Part shown: in pieces, positions 9,246 through 18,092 of the stretch
How the letters are laid out: each line of letters starts with the position of its first letter
How positions within the stretch are numbered: position 1 is the stretch's first letter
From: CAZFDT01 sp964518335
Lineage (GTDB): Bacteria; Planctomycetota; Phycisphaerae; Phycisphaerales; Phycisphaeraceae
Reading direction: 5' to 3'
Assembly: GCA_964518335.1 (NCBI GenBank)
Contig: CAZFDT010000043.1
Location: forward strand, 1-43,755
DNA: 43,755 bases
The notes under the pieces: model-generated
The model's database searches: none
What the model was told of the DNA's origin: nothing
Seen by the model: the letters and a program-made list of their open reading frames with translations, nothing else
Translations under genes and position numbers: made by a program

Positions 9246-10574
9246 ATGACCACCGCGATCCGACGCACCGTCGTGGCACTTCAACGCCTCAGCCCGGCCA
9301 CCGTGCTGCTGCTGGGCTACCTCTCCTACGCCCTGTTGGGGTGGATCGTGCTGGCGCTGCCCTGGGCCCACGAAGCCCCGGTCGCCGCCATCGACTCGCT
9401 CTTCACCGCCGTCAGCGCCATGTCCACCACCGGCCTGGGCACGGTCAGCACCAGCGGCGCGTTCACCCTCTTCGGCGAGATCGGCATCCTCGTGCTCATC
9501 CAACTCGGCGGCGTCGGCTACATGACCGTCGGATCGTTCATCATCCTCGCCCGCGGCGGCCGGCTCAGCGAGTTCCGCCAGTCCGTCGCCCGTGCCGCAT
9601 TCTCCCTGCCCGAGGGCTTCCACCCCGGCGCGTTCGTCGGCCACGTGATGATCTACACCCTCATCGTCGAGTGCCTCGGCGCCATCGCCCTCTTCTTCCT
9701 CTTCCGCCACGCCGGCGTCGAGCACGCCCTGTGGCCGGCCATCTTCCACAGCGTCTCGGCGTTCTGCACCGCAGGCTTCAGCCTCTTCGACACCTCCCTC
9801 GAAGCTTTCCGCCACCACCCGGGCATCAACCTCGTCGTCGCCGCGCTGAGCTACCTCGGCGCCATCGGCTTCATCGTCGCACTCGACGCCTTCCGCGTCG
9901 TCACCGGCCGCAGTTCACGCATGACACTCACCAGCAAGATCATCCTCCACACCACGCTCTGGCTCAGCGTCGTGGGCACCGCCCTGCTCATGGTCACCGA
10001 CGACAACCTCGCCGAGCTGAACGCCACGCCCCGCGTCCTGGCCGCGTTCTTCCAGACCATGGCCGCCATCACCACCGTCGGGTTCAACACCTACCCCATC
10101 TCGCAGTTGCAGTTGGCCCCCGTGCTCATCCTCATCATCCTCATGATCATCGGCGCCTCGCCCTCGGGCACGGGCGGCGGGCTCAAGAGCACGACCTTCT
10201 CCACCCTCTTCGGCGCCGCACGCTCGGCGCTGCGCGGCCAGACCCAGATCACGTTCTGGCATCGGCCGATCCCGCTGCACCGCGTCATCGCCGCCTTCGC
10301 CACCGTCACCCTTTACCTCGCCTCGCTGCTGGGCGGCTGCCTCCTGCTGCTGCTGATCGACAATCATCGCTTCGAGGACGTGATCTTCGAGGCCACCAGC
10401 GCTCTGGGCACCGTCGGCCTGTCGCGCGGCATCACCGGCGAACTCGGCGGCCTGAGCAAGCTCGTGGTCATCGCCCTGATGTTCGTCGGCCGCGTCGGCC
10501 CACTGACCCTGGCGCTCATGATGGTCGCCCAGCCCGCCGAGCCCGACGCGCGCCCCACCGACGTGGCGATCTGA
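9246..10574 (+). CDS. ktrB: TrkH/KtrB-family potassium uptake membrane subunit
   Basis: 442 residues. A K+ (or Na+-coupled K+) translocating subunit built from four membrane-pore-membrane repeats. The four filter loops with their single key glycine are visible in order: STTGLGTV, CTAGFSLF, TTVGFNTY and GTVGLSRG. A GASPSGTGGG loop lies between the third and fourth repeats, as expected. The short N-terminus is closer to KtrB than to TrkH. I start at the ATG 9246, just before the first hydrophobic helix, because longer readings add an unlikely Pro/His-rich leader. No gene for the cytoplasmic RCK partner (KtrA/TrkA) lies next to it. Confidence 0.92.
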   Translation: MTTAIRRTVVALQRLSPATVLLLGYLSYALLGWIVLALPWAHEAPVAAIDSLFTAVSAMSTTGLGTVSTSGAFTLFGEIGILVLIQLGGVGYMTVGSFIILARGGRLSEFRQSVARAAFSLPEGFHPGAFVGHVMIYTLIVECLGAIALFFLFRHAGVEHALWPAIFHSVSAFCTAGFSLFDTSLEAFRHHPGINLVVAALSYLGAIGFIVALDAFRVVTGRSSRMTLTSKIILHTTLWLSVVGTALLMVTDDNLAELNATPRVLAAFFQTMAAITTVGFNTYPISQLQLAPVLILIILMIIGASPSGTGGGLKSTTFSTLFGAARSALRGQTQITFWHRPIPLHRVIAAFATVTLYLASLLGGCLLLLLIDNHRFEDVIFEATSALGTVGLSRGITGELGGLSKLVVIALMFVGRVGPLTLALMMVAQPAEPDARPTDVAI

Positions 10575-10581
10575 CGTGGCG

Positions 10582-11802
10582 CTACGGTTGCCATCCATCC
10601 CCGGCGACGATCTCCGCCCGCTGGGCATCGCTGCAGGTGCGGCGATACTCCTCGAACGGCGCACGGTTGTCGTCGAGATCGACCGTTCGGCCGGTGTGCT
10701 GGCCTAGCCACGTCTCGATCGCGTCGAGGAACTCAAATCCGTGCTCGACCGTGGGCTCGACGACGGTGGCCTCGTTGAAATCGTTCCAGGTGACGATCTG
10801 GATCAGCTCGGGGTCGTTGCGCCAGGCGAGGTCCCAGGTCTGGCGCAGCACGTCGAGTCCGTAGCGTTGGCTTTTTCGCGGGCCTTGTCCCCAGCCCCAG
10901 ACGCCAGTGTCGTCGAATCCGGGACTGACCATGGTCATGAAGAACGTGAGCCGGCCGGCGTCGCGCAGCTCGGCGGCGCGGCGGGCGACGCCCTCGAGCC
11001 ATGCCGCGTCCTGCGACCACCACACGTAGGCGGCGTCGATGGGCGGATGATAGATCTCGTCGAGGTTCTGCCGGCCGTAGAGGATCGGCGTATCGTCGGA
11101 CTTGGCCGCCAGTTGCGCGAACACCTGCCGCCATTCGTCGGGCGTGAGATTGTTGGGCCCCAGCCGGCCCGTGCCCCAGTAGTTGAACTGGAACACGAAC
11201 GGCCGCCCGTCGCGCCGCAGGTACGCCGGGTGCTTCGCGTAACGCTCCAGCACGTAGGCCAGATCGCTCACTGCAGCGGCCACGATGTCGTCACGCGACC
11301 GCGGCGAGCGATACGGGGCGAAGCAGATCTTCTCCTCGTAACAGATGGCGATGCGCATGTCCTGCCGCAAAGCTTCATCGAGGATCAGTGCCACACGGGC
11401 GTCGATCGCCTCGTCCATCGGGCCGTACCAGATCAGCGCCAGGCCCTGGATGCCCGCCGCCTTCGCCGTCGCCAGGTGATAGCGGATCACCGCCGGGCTC
11501 GACGAGTCGTAGGGCCCGATGAGCGGATAGACCGTCGAGGCGATGTCGCGCCGCCCGTCGGCGCGGCGGGATTCGGGATCGCGGGCGCCCTGGCCGGACC
11601 ATTCCCAATGTCGCCACGCGTCGTCCGAGGGTCCATGCGGCGTGGCGAACCATGGCATGTAATGCGCGATGAGATGCGGCGGCCGACCCTCGGCAAAGTT
11701 CCACGGCCCCGTACGCTCTGCCGTTTGCGGTTTGACGCCGGGCGCCGGCGCACAGGCGCACAGCATCGCCAGACCACCCGCCAGCGCCATCCACCGCATC
11801 AT
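10582..11802 (-). CDS. GH99-like lipoprotein (putative endo-acting glycosidase), module B
   Basis: 406 residues, starting at an ATG that overlaps the upstream stop as ATGA. The lipoprotein-type leader ends in LCAC (probable lipidated Cys17). The body matches GH99-like/GH71-like barrels: AHYMPWF (46-52), GPYDSSSPAVIRYH (96-109), GIQGLALIWYGP (117-128) and TWNDFNEATVVEP (338-350), the usual place for the catalytic carboxylates of this clan (Glu344, Glu349). Known GH99 enzymes cleave alpha-mannans, but the substrate here is open. It is the last gene of the module led by the LacI regulator and should sit in the envelope facing the periplasm or outside. Confidence 0.78.
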   Translation of the reverse strand: MMRWMALAGGLAMLCACAPAPGVKPQTAERTGPWNFAEGRPPHLIAHYMPWFATPHGPSDDAWRHWEWSGQGARDPESRRADGRRDIASTVYPLIGPYDSSSPAVIRYHLATAKAAGIQGLALIWYGPMDEAIDARVALILDEALRQDMRIAICYEEKICFAPYRSPRSRDDIVAAAVSDLAYVLERYAKHPAYLRRDGRPFVFQFNYWGTGRLGPNNLTPDEWRQVFAQLAAKSDDTPILYGRQNLDEIYHPPIDAAYVWWSQDAAWLEGVARRAAELRDAGRLTFFMTMVSPGFDDTGVWGWGQGPRKSQRYGLDVLRQTWDLAWRNDPELIQIVTWNDFNEATVVEPTVEHGFEFLDAIETWLGQHTGRTVDLDDNRAPFEEYRRTCSDAQRAEIVAGDGWQP

Positions 11803-12737
11803 GGCAGCTCCCCGAGCCAGAGGCCCGCCACGCGCGCCGCCGCGCCCTCGCCGCCCAGCCACAGTTTCCAGCGAATCTGCGTCGTCCCCGCCGGGAACGC
11901 CGAACGATAGATGCTCAGCGGCATTTCATACACCCCCGGGCGCTCGATCTCCTTGAGCAGATCCACCGCGCCAAGATGACGCCCGCCCGCGCTGAAGCAT
12001 ACTGCCTGCAGACCCGCTCGCCCCCGCGCCAACCACGTCAGATCGAGCATCACCGCCGCTCTCGCGCTATAAGCCGTCGCCTCGCCGACGACCAGCCCCG
12101 CGAACGGGCGGCCGGGGTCCAGCGCCATCACGATCGCCTCCTCCTCGACCGCGGCGGTCATGCCCTCGTCGGGCGCCAACGGCGACGCCGCGGTGATCGC
12201 CGCGGCGGTCCGCGTCTGGTCGTTGCGCCACTTGCGCGTTGCAGTGATCCTCAGCTCGTCGATCACGGCCGCGCCGCCGTCGCCGCCGACCCACAGCTTC
12301 AGCCGCATCAATCCCGGCTGCGGCTTGCCGGGCGATGCCTTGGGCAGCAGGTCGGCCAGCTTCACCGCGACCCGCGTGTCGCTCTCGTTGACGCGATCGA
12401 CAGCCGTGGCGGCGCCCAGGAACTGGCCGCCCTCGGCCATCCACTCGGCCTGCACCGTGACCTGGGCGCCGCGCGCTTCAGCCACGCGCAGCGTCAGCGT
12501 GGCGTCGTCGTCGAGGAGCCAGCGCGTCGTCGTCGCCGCCCAGCCCGGCTCGCCGCCGCGGTTGGTCAGCTCAAGCCGCCCCTTCGTGATAGTCAACCGC
12601 AGCGACTGGGACGCCTCCCAGTCGGCGGCCCGCGTCCAGCGCAGGTCGAACGCCTCGCGCTGCTCGTCGCCGCGTGCGGACGCGGCAGCCAACATCAGAC
12701 CCGCCAGTGCGAGCGCGGTGAAGTGTCGCATGGTCAT
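11799..12737 (-). CDS. secreted protein with two repeated beta-rich domains, module B
   Basis: 312 residues. The ATG at 12737 overlaps the stop of the pseudopilin gene (ATGA), and its own stop overlaps the next start the same way, so translation is probably coupled across three genes. A signal peptide is present (residues 1-22, ending ASARG). Two stretches, about 84-165 and 229-308, resemble each other. Each has a GGxxLGA turn, a central hydrophobic strand pair and then a (L/W)KLW(V/L)GG(D/E)G segment (147-154 and 290-297). This points to an internal duplication of a jelly-roll-like, possibly carbohydrate-binding, domain. The family is not recognised. It is always read together with a pseudopilin and a glycosidase here. 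Confidence 0.75.
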   Translation of the reverse strand: MTMRHFTALALAGLMLAAASARGDEQREAFDLRWTRAADWEASQSLRLTITKGRLELTNRGGEPGWAATTTRWLLDDDATLTLRVAEARGAQVTVQAEWMAEGGQFLGAATAVDRVNESDTRVAVKLADLLPKASPGKPQPGLMRLKLWVGGDGGAAVIDELRITATRKWRNDQTRTAAAITAASPLAPDEGMTAAVEEEAIVMALDPGRPFAGLVVGEATAYSARAAVMLDLTWLARGRAGLQAVCFSAGGRHLGAVDLLKEIERPGVYEMPLSIYRSAFPAGTTQIRWKLWLGGEGAAARVAGLWLGELP

Positions 12738-13468
12738 TTCCATTTCCATCGGTCGGCGGGGTCGCCGCCGTAGTCGGTGTCGGCCCGGTACTGGTTGACG
12801 TGGGCGCGGGTGAGGAACTGGGCGCGTCCGTCGCTGAACCCGTAGTTGACGCCCTTGCCGGGGTGCATGTCCCAGGCGTAGGCGTCGAGGCCCTCGAACG
12901 CGGCGAGGCCGACGACCGCGCCGCTGACGCCGGTGAGCCCGTCCCAGATGCCGTCGGGCGACTCGGGTCCGCCCAGGCCGTCGTGCCCGTCGTTCTGCCC
13001 GATGAGCAGGACGCGGCCGGGGATGTCCGACAGCCGCTGCAGTGGCCTGTCGGTGGCGAGCGCGGGCCAGGGGCTTTTGTAGCCGTTGAGCAGGTAAGTG
13101 AACTTGCCCGAGTTGACCGCGTAGCTGCGCCAGGGGCGATCGGCGACCGCCGGATGGCGCGTGTTGGGATCGGACGGGCAGCGGAAGGGCGCCGGCGCGC
13201 CCACGTGGCCGGCGATCGCTCCGCTCCAGTCGGCGAACGTTGCAGTGGCCTGCAGCGGGAGCTGATCGGCGTATTCGTGGGCGTACATGGCCAGCCCGAG
13301 CATGATCTGGTGGAGGTTGGCGGCGCACGTGGCGGTCTGCGCCGAGCGCCTGGCCGTCGCCAGGGAGGGCAACAGCAGCGCGACCAGCAGCACGATGATC
13401 GAGACGACCACGAGCAGCTCGATCAGGGTGAACCCGGTCAGACCGCGTGCATCGCGCGCACGACTCAT
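12734..13468 (-). CDS. H-X9-DG-type pseudopilin, module B
   Basis: 244 residues. The N-terminus is a class III prepilin signal: a short basic leader, then G12 followed by FTLIELLVVVSIIVLLVALL, with the conserved Glu at +5 of the mature chain. It should be processed by a prepilin peptidase and enter a type II secretion or pilus-like fibre. The C-terminus has the planctomycete-style pattern of His followed by Asp-Gly (HPGKGVNYGFSDG, here with ten residues between). A good ribosome site (GAAGGAAG) precedes the ATG at 13468. It lies 13 bp after the PEP-CTERM gene and overlaps the next gene, so it is mid-operon. Confidence 0.9.
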   Translation of the reverse strand: MSRARDARGLTGFTLIELLVVVSIIVLLVALLLPSLATARRSAQTATCAANLHQIMLGLAMYAHEYADQLPLQATATFADWSGAIAGHVGAPAPFRCPSDPNTRHPAVADRPWRSYAVNSGKFTYLLNGYKSPWPALATDRPLQRLSDIPGRVLLIGQNDGHDGLGGPESPDGIWDGLTGVSGAVVGLAAFEGLDAYAWDMHPGKGVNYGFSDGRAQFLTRAHVNQYRADTDYGGDPADRWKWK

Positions 13469-13481
13469 GGGGCAGCTTCCT

Positions 13482-14084
13482 TCAAGCCGCGTGGGGCCTG
13501 TGGCATGCTCTGGACCGCCGCCGCAGCGCCAGGCCGCAAGCGGCCAGGAGCGTCATCGCCGCCGGCTCGGGAATGACGGCGATGCTGTCGAACTTGAACG
13601 CCGCGTCGGCGAGGTCGAAGGGCTGGATGCGGAAGCGGATGAACCACGTGGCGGCGCCGCTGATCGAGTTGCCCGTGGCGAAGGCGTCGATGTCGGGGAG
13701 CACCTGCAGGCTAGTGCTCTGCGAATCGACGATCCAGTAGGGCTCGCCCAGGAAGTCGCTGCCAGCGTTGAAGAAGAGCAGGCTCACGCTGTAGTAGCCG
13801 CCGTTGACGGGTTCGACGGGCTGCAGTTCGAGGCGGTTGTGGCCGTCGTCCAGCGGCAGTCGCGTCGTGCCGTCGATCATCCAGTCGATGCCGGCGTCCT
13901 GATCGGCGACGGTGCGGGTGAGCGTGACGGTGGAGTCGCCGTTGTCGGTGGCGGTGGTTCCGCCGAACCCGGCACTGAAGTTGGCGATGGCGTCGAGCGG
14001 ATCGATGACCGCCGCGTGCGAGGCGTGCGCCGCCACGACGCCGAGGATCCACGCGGACGCGCCGAGCAGGCAGATGCGGGACAT
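13482..14084 (-). CDS. PEP-CTERM secreted protein, module B
   Basis: 200 residues with a signal peptide (MSRICLLGASAWILGVVAA, then HASHA) and a C-terminal sorting tail: VIPEPAAMTLLAACGLALRRRSR, that is PEP, hydrophobic helix, basic cluster, followed by a short extra tail. Such tails are cut by an exosortase/archaeosortase-type enzyme, which is not in this window. The middle is beta-rich and carries no known catalytic motif. A strong Shine-Dalgarno sequence (GGAAGGAG) precedes the ATG. It starts 36 bp after the LacI-type gene and is the first structural gene of the module. Confidence 0.85.
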   Translation of the reverse strand: MSRICLLGASAWILGVVAAHASHAAVIDPLDAIANFSAGFGGTTATDNGDSTVTLTRTVADQDAGIDWMIDGTTRLPLDDGHNRLELQPVEPVNGGYYSVSLLFFNAGSDFLGEPYWIVDSQSTSLQVLPDIDAFATGNSISGAATWFIRFRIQPFDLADAAFKFDSIAVIPEPAAMTLLAACGLALRRRSRACHRPHAA

Positions 14085-14120
14085 GAGGATCTCCTTCCAA
14101 ACGGGTGCGAACGGCCGGCG

Positions 14121-15152
14121 CTAGTGGGGCGCCGGGCCGGTGGTTTGACCGATGACAGGCCTGGCGCGGACGCTGACGCGCAGGTGGCCGGCGCCGGGCT
14201 GGGCGGCGCGGCGCGTCGCCAGCGCCATGGCGGCGCGGCCGACCTCGACGAACTGCGGATCGACAGTGGTCAACTGCAGCGCATACCCGTGCAGCGACGC
14301 GGTGGACGGCATGGCGTCGAACCCGGTCACGCTCGCGTCGGCGGGCACGCGCAGGCCCCGCGCCTGCAGCGCCTGCACAACCCAGCCGGCGACCTGGTCA
14401 TTAACGCACACGACGCCCGTGCAGCCGTCGGCGACGACATCGCACACGCGCTGCGTCGGCAGGCGATCGACCCCGCCGTAGTCGCGCCGGGCCACCATCG
14501 TCGCCGGCGACAGCGGCAGGTCGTGGTGCAGGCAACGCTGAATGAACGCCGCATGCCGCTCGGTGGCGAACGACGCCTCGTACCACAGGTCCACCCACGC
14601 CAGGCGACGATGGCCCAGCGCGTGCAGGTGATCGATCATCGCGTGAATTCCGGCGACGTTGTCGGCCTGCGCCGTGTCGTGCGCTACGGCGTCGTAAATC
14701 CAATCCAGCGACACCAGCGGGGTGCGGCTGGCCAGCTTCGCCACAAACGCCACGTCATGACGGCCTTCGAGCACCAGCACGTCGCACTCGCCATGCTCGA
14801 TCGCATCGGGCAGCGTCACGACCGAGTCGTCGCTCTTGTCGAATCGCCTGGCCGCATGCACCGACAGCAGGGCGCCCTCGGCGTCGGCCTCGGCGGTCAG
14901 GCCCTGCAGGCAGCGAACGGCGTTGGGGCTGTCGTGCGACTGCTCGGAGCGCAGCACCAGCCCGACGCGTGTGCGGCCGCGCTCGCCCACCGGCCCGCGG
15001 CGCGAGCGGCCCTGATAGCCCAGCTCCGCCGCCAACGCCGCCACTTGCGCCCGCGTATGCGGATGCACTCGCGCGCTCTGGCGCAGGGAGCGGGACACAG
15101 TCGAGGGCGACAGGTCGAGCTGGGCGGCGATGTCGAAGATCGTGACCGACAT
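14121..15152 (-). CDS. LacI-family transcriptional regulator, module B
   Basis: 343 residues. The N-terminal helix-turn-helix with hinge (VTIFDIAAQLDLSPSTVSRSL, 3-23) is typical LacI. The rest is a periplasmic-binding-protein-like sugar sensor domain (about 60-335), including GHRRLAWVDL and the VTGFDAMPSTASLH pattern. It probably represses the genes that follow on the same strand and itself until a sugar ligand binds. The start codon is fixed by the HTH, which begins at residue 3, and lies only 8 nt from a perfect -10 box, so the mRNA is likely leaderless. The sugar ligand is unknown. Confidence 0.93.
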   Translation of the reverse strand: MSVTIFDIAAQLDLSPSTVSRSLRQSARVHPHTRAQVAALAAELGYQGRSRRGPVGERGRTRVGLVLRSEQSHDSPNAVRCLQGLTAEADAEGALLSVHAARRFDKSDDSVVTLPDAIEHGECDVLVLEGRHDVAFVAKLASRTPLVSLDWIYDAVAHDTAQADNVAGIHAMIDHLHALGHRRLAWVDLWYEASFATERHAAFIQRCLHHDLPLSPATMVARRDYGGVDRLPTQRVCDVVADGCTGVVCVNDQVAGWVVQALQARGLRVPADASVTGFDAMPSTASLHGYALQLTTVDPQFVEVGRAAMALATRRAAQPGAGHLRVSVRARPVIGQTTGPAPH

Positions 15153-15189
15153 TGCACCACATTATACACGTAATACCATTTTGTGCAAT
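15151..15189 (-). promoter_or_regulatory. leaderless sigma-70 promoter and operator of the LacI-type gene
   Basis: On the minus strand: -35 TTGCAC (15188-15183), 16-nt spacer, -10 TATAAT (15166-15161), then 8 nt to the ATG at 15152. The predicted +1 is about 15154, leaving a 1-2 nt leader and no room for a ribosome site. An inverted pair, ATTGCAC (15151-15157) and GTGCAAT (15183-15189), brackets the promoter with centres 32 bp apart, about three helical turns, suggesting autoregulation by the LacI protein. The rest of the 111-bp gap to the beta-helix gene shows nothing clear. Confidence 0.7.
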
Positions 15190-15263
15190 AAATATCGCCG
15201 CAGGCGCCAAGTAGCTTATAAAGCCTTTTTGATGAAGCGATTACGGATTCGTCTCGGATGCGG

Positions 15264-17000
15264 CTAGTGCACGGCAGTGTCGCGCTCGGTCAGGGCGTAG
15301 GCCGATCCGGCGTGATTGGCCAAGGCGCGGAAGCCCGTCGGCACTTGGCGCACGACGTTGTCGGTGAAGACGCCGGTGCCCTGAACCTTGGGGTCGATGA
15401 AGATGGCGTCCTCGCCGGGGCGCTCGATGAGGTTGCGTGCGAAGCGGACGTGTTGCACGTTGCCGCCATACACGTGGATGCCGCGGAAGAGTGGCTCGAT
15501 GATGCGGTTGTCCTCGATGGTGGCATCGACTGTGGTGTAGGCGGCGTACACCCACAGGGCGCCGCGTTTCTGGTTGGCGTAGTTGCTGCCGCAGCGGGCC
15601 AGGACGTTGCGTCGGATGGCGGCGCCTTCGAGCGGACGTTTGGGGTAGGCGGCCGGGGTGTTGATGCGCAGGCCGGAGCTGGTGCCGTCGGTGATGAGGT
15701 TGTCCTCGATGACGTGGCCGGGTCCGCCGCCGATGGAGATGTTGCCGGCCCACCAGTTGGCGACGATCGTGTTGCGACGGATGGTGACGTTCTGCGTGAT
15801 GCCGGGGGAGGCTTCGCCGCAGAGGATGGCGATGCCGTCGTCGCCGACGCCGCGGACGTGGTTGTTTTCGATGAGCACGTCTCTGGCGGCGGTGGTCTTG
15901 CCGTTGTTGATGTTGATGGCGTCGGCGTAAGTCATGCGGACGCGGCAGTTGGCGATGACGGCGTCGGAGCCGAACATCCACATGCCTACGCCGGTGTGGG
16001 TGACCCAGACGTTGCGGATGCTCCAGCGTGTGCCGCCGCCCTGGAAGGGCTTGGGTGCATTGCCGCGGCGGGAGGTCGTGGTGAGGCTGTCGATGTAGAG
16101 GTCGGACACGGCCGCGCCGTCGCCCAGGAACTTGAACCCGCCGCGGCCGGCCCAGGTTGTCGCGTCGCTGCCGACAGTGTCGTACAGCTCGGTGTGCCAC
16201 ATGCCCGCGCCCTGCACGACCACACCGTCGAGCACGAACAGTTGGTTCTGCAGATACTTGCCCGACGGCACCCACACCACCTTGCCTTGGGCCTTGGCGT
16301 CGGCGATGCAGCGCAGGATGGCGGCGGTGTCGGCGTCGGCGTCGTCGCCCTTGGCGCCGTAGTCGGCGACGGACAGCGAGTTGGGCGGCTGCGGCAGGGG
16401 CGGGCCGACCTGCTCCAGGTCAATCAGATCGATGCGGTAGTAAGCGGCCTCATCGCCCGCATCTTTCTGGAGGCGAAGGGTGTCGCCCGCCTTGACGGCA
16501 TCGGCGATGACGTAGCGCGACTCGTCCCAGAACGCGTGCGGGTAGTCGGTGGGCGTGTTGCTCTGGCCGTTCTCCCCGACCTTGCCGCCGCCGTAGAGCC
16601 AGTTGTATTTCGAGCTGAGCGACAGGTCCTGCCGCCGCTGCCCGTTGACGTAGAGTCCGAGCGTTGCAGTGATCCCGCCGCCGTCCGGCGCGTCGGGGAT
16701 GCAGTGGCGGATGACGATCGTGTTGCACGCCGGCACGCGGGAAAACTCGACATAATCGCCCACGTGGCGCAGCTCGACGAACGCCCGGCCCGACGCCTCG
16801 AGCTGGGGCGACAGGTCCTCGCCGCGCGGCAGGCCGGCGAGCTTCACCACCGTCCCGCGGGTCACGTGCCCGTCCGCCTCGGCCTCGAGCGTGACGAACT
16901 CAACCGCCGCGCCGACGCCCGCGAACGATTCATCGGCGGCGGCAGCAGCGCAGGGAAAGGCGAAGGGTATGAGCAGGATCGTCCAAGCCATGGTCCGCAT
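15264..17000 (-). CDS. secreted right-handed beta-helix glycosidase, GH87-like, module A
   Basis: 578 residues with a signal peptide (1-22). Residues about 30-195 form a beta-sandwich resembling CBM6/CBM35-type carbohydrate-binding modules (FVELRHVGDYVEFSRVPACN, later FWDESRYV). From about 208 a right-handed parallel beta-helix begins with VADYGAKGDDADADTAAI, typical of pectinase-fold enzymes, and runs to the end. YADAININNG (358-367) and GVGDDGIAI (384-392) supply clustered Asp residues (Asp359, Asp387, Asp388) placed as in GH87 alpha-1,3-glucanases. The GH87 assignment is from motif memory; another pectate-lyase-fold family is possible. The ATG follows a GAGGAG ribosome site. It is the last gene of module A. 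Confidence 0.75.
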   Translation of the reverse strand: MRTMAWTILLIPFAFPCAAAAADESFAGVGAAVEFVTLEAEADGHVTRGTVVKLAGLPRGEDLSPQLEASGRAFVELRHVGDYVEFSRVPACNTIVIRHCIPDAPDGGGITATLGLYVNGQRRQDLSLSSKYNWLYGGGKVGENGQSNTPTDYPHAFWDESRYVIADAVKAGDTLRLQKDAGDEAAYYRIDLIDLEQVGPPLPQPPNSLSVADYGAKGDDADADTAAILRCIADAKAQGKVVWVPSGKYLQNQLFVLDGVVVQGAGMWHTELYDTVGSDATTWAGRGGFKFLGDGAAVSDLYIDSLTTTSRRGNAPKPFQGGGTRWSIRNVWVTHTGVGMWMFGSDAVIANCRVRMTYADAININNGKTTAARDVLIENNHVRGVGDDGIAILCGEASPGITQNVTIRRNTIVANWWAGNISIGGGPGHVIEDNLITDGTSSGLRINTPAAYPKRPLEGAAIRRNVLARCGSNYANQKRGALWVYAAYTTVDATIEDNRIIEPLFRGIHVYGGNVQHVRFARNLIERPGEDAIFIDPKVQGTGVFTDNVVRQVPTGFRALANHAGSAYALTERDTAVH

Positions 17001-17025
17001 GGGGGTCTCCTCGCGCGGCAGGGTC

Positions 17026-18078
17026 TTAGGCGCACCGCGCCCGCGGCCCGACCTGCGCCTTGTCGTAAATCATGTTCAGCACGCGCACCACCCTGCGCGC
17101 GTCGTCGCCGGTCACCGAAGGCTGGCGGCCCTGCTGCACCGCGGTGGCGAAATCGCGGATGTTGCCCAGATGCCCGTCGCTGCTGATGGCCAGCGGATCG
17201 CCGGCGCCGTCGCCTACCGACGGGTGGTGGTCAAGTGCGTCGTCGTCGTCATCGTGCCACGGCCTGCTCGTCTTGAAGAACGTGAGCGTGTCGCCCTCGA
17301 ACGCCGCGCTGCCCTCGGTGCCGCAGATGAGCACGCGTTGCGGCATGCCGTCGTAGGCCAGCGTGGTGGCGGTGATCGTGCCCAGGGCGCCGTTGGCCAG
17401 GCGCAGGGTGACGACGGCGACAGTTTCGGCCTCGATGTCGCGCTCCAGCCCGCAGCGCAGGTCGGCCGCGGTCACTTGCGCCACATCTCCGCCCAGCCAG
17501 AGCAGGCGGTCGATCATGTGCGGGGACTGGTTGGCCAGCACGCCGCCGTCGAGCGCCCACGTGCCGCGCCATGCTCCGCTGCTGTAATACTGCTGCGTGC
17601 GATGCCAGGGCGTCTCGGCGTGGACCAGTACGATCCTGCCGAACGCGCCTTGGTCGATCGCTCGTTTGGCGCGCCGCGGGCCGGGCGCAAACCGCTGCTG
17701 GAAGATGCCGCCCAGCGTCACGCCGTGTTTCCGCGCCGCGGCGAGGGCGGCGTCGGCCTTGGCCAGGTCCAGGTCCAGGGGCTTCTCGCACAGCACGTGC
17801 TTGCCCGCCGCGGCGCACTGCAACACGCAGTCGCCATGCAGACCACTGGGCGTGGCCACCGTCACCGCGTCGAGCTGGGTCTCGGCGAGCATGCGTTCCA
17901 GCGAGGCATACACCGGCACTTTCCACTTCGCGCTCCACGCCTCGCCGCGCTGCGGATCGATCTCCGCGCCCGCCACCAGCGCGGCGATCCCCTGGACTTC
18001 CAGCTTCTGCAGGCACTGAGCGTGCAGGTGCGAAATGCCGCCGCAACCGACGATGCCAAAACGTAACGGCTTCATCAT
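17026..18078 (-). CDS. Gfo/Idh/MocA-family oxidoreductase, module A
   Basis: 350 residues. An N-terminal Rossmann domain with GIVGCGGISHLH (8-19), then the family signature HVLCEKPLDLD with the conserved EKP, and a C-terminal alpha/beta substrate domain containing DGGVLANQSPHMIDRL with the expected His. These enzymes oxidise or reduce sugars or cyclitols with NAD(P). There is no signal peptide, so it should act on the product taken up after extracellular cleavage. An acidic HDDDDDALDHHPS loop late in the chain is unusual. Two ATGs occur in tandem at 18078 and 18075; GAGGGA upstream fits either. It starts 14 bp after the pseudopilin gene. Confidence 0.9.
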   Translation of the reverse strand: MMKPLRFGIVGCGGISHLHAQCLQKLEVQGIAALVAGAEIDPQRGEAWSAKWKVPVYASLERMLAETQLDAVTVATPSGLHGDCVLQCAAAGKHVLCEKPLDLDLAKADAALAAARKHGVTLGGIFQQRFAPGPRRAKRAIDQGAFGRIVLVHAETPWHRTQQYYSSGAWRGTWALDGGVLANQSPHMIDRLLWLGGDVAQVTAADLRCGLERDIEAETVAVVTLRLANGALGTITATTLAYDGMPQRVLICGTEGSAAFEGDTLTFFKTSRPWHDDDDDALDHHPSVGDGAGDPLAISSDGHLGNIRDFATAVQQGRQPSVTGDDARRVVRVLNMIYDKAQVGPRARCA

Positions 18079-18092
18079 GCGTCCCTCGAGCG

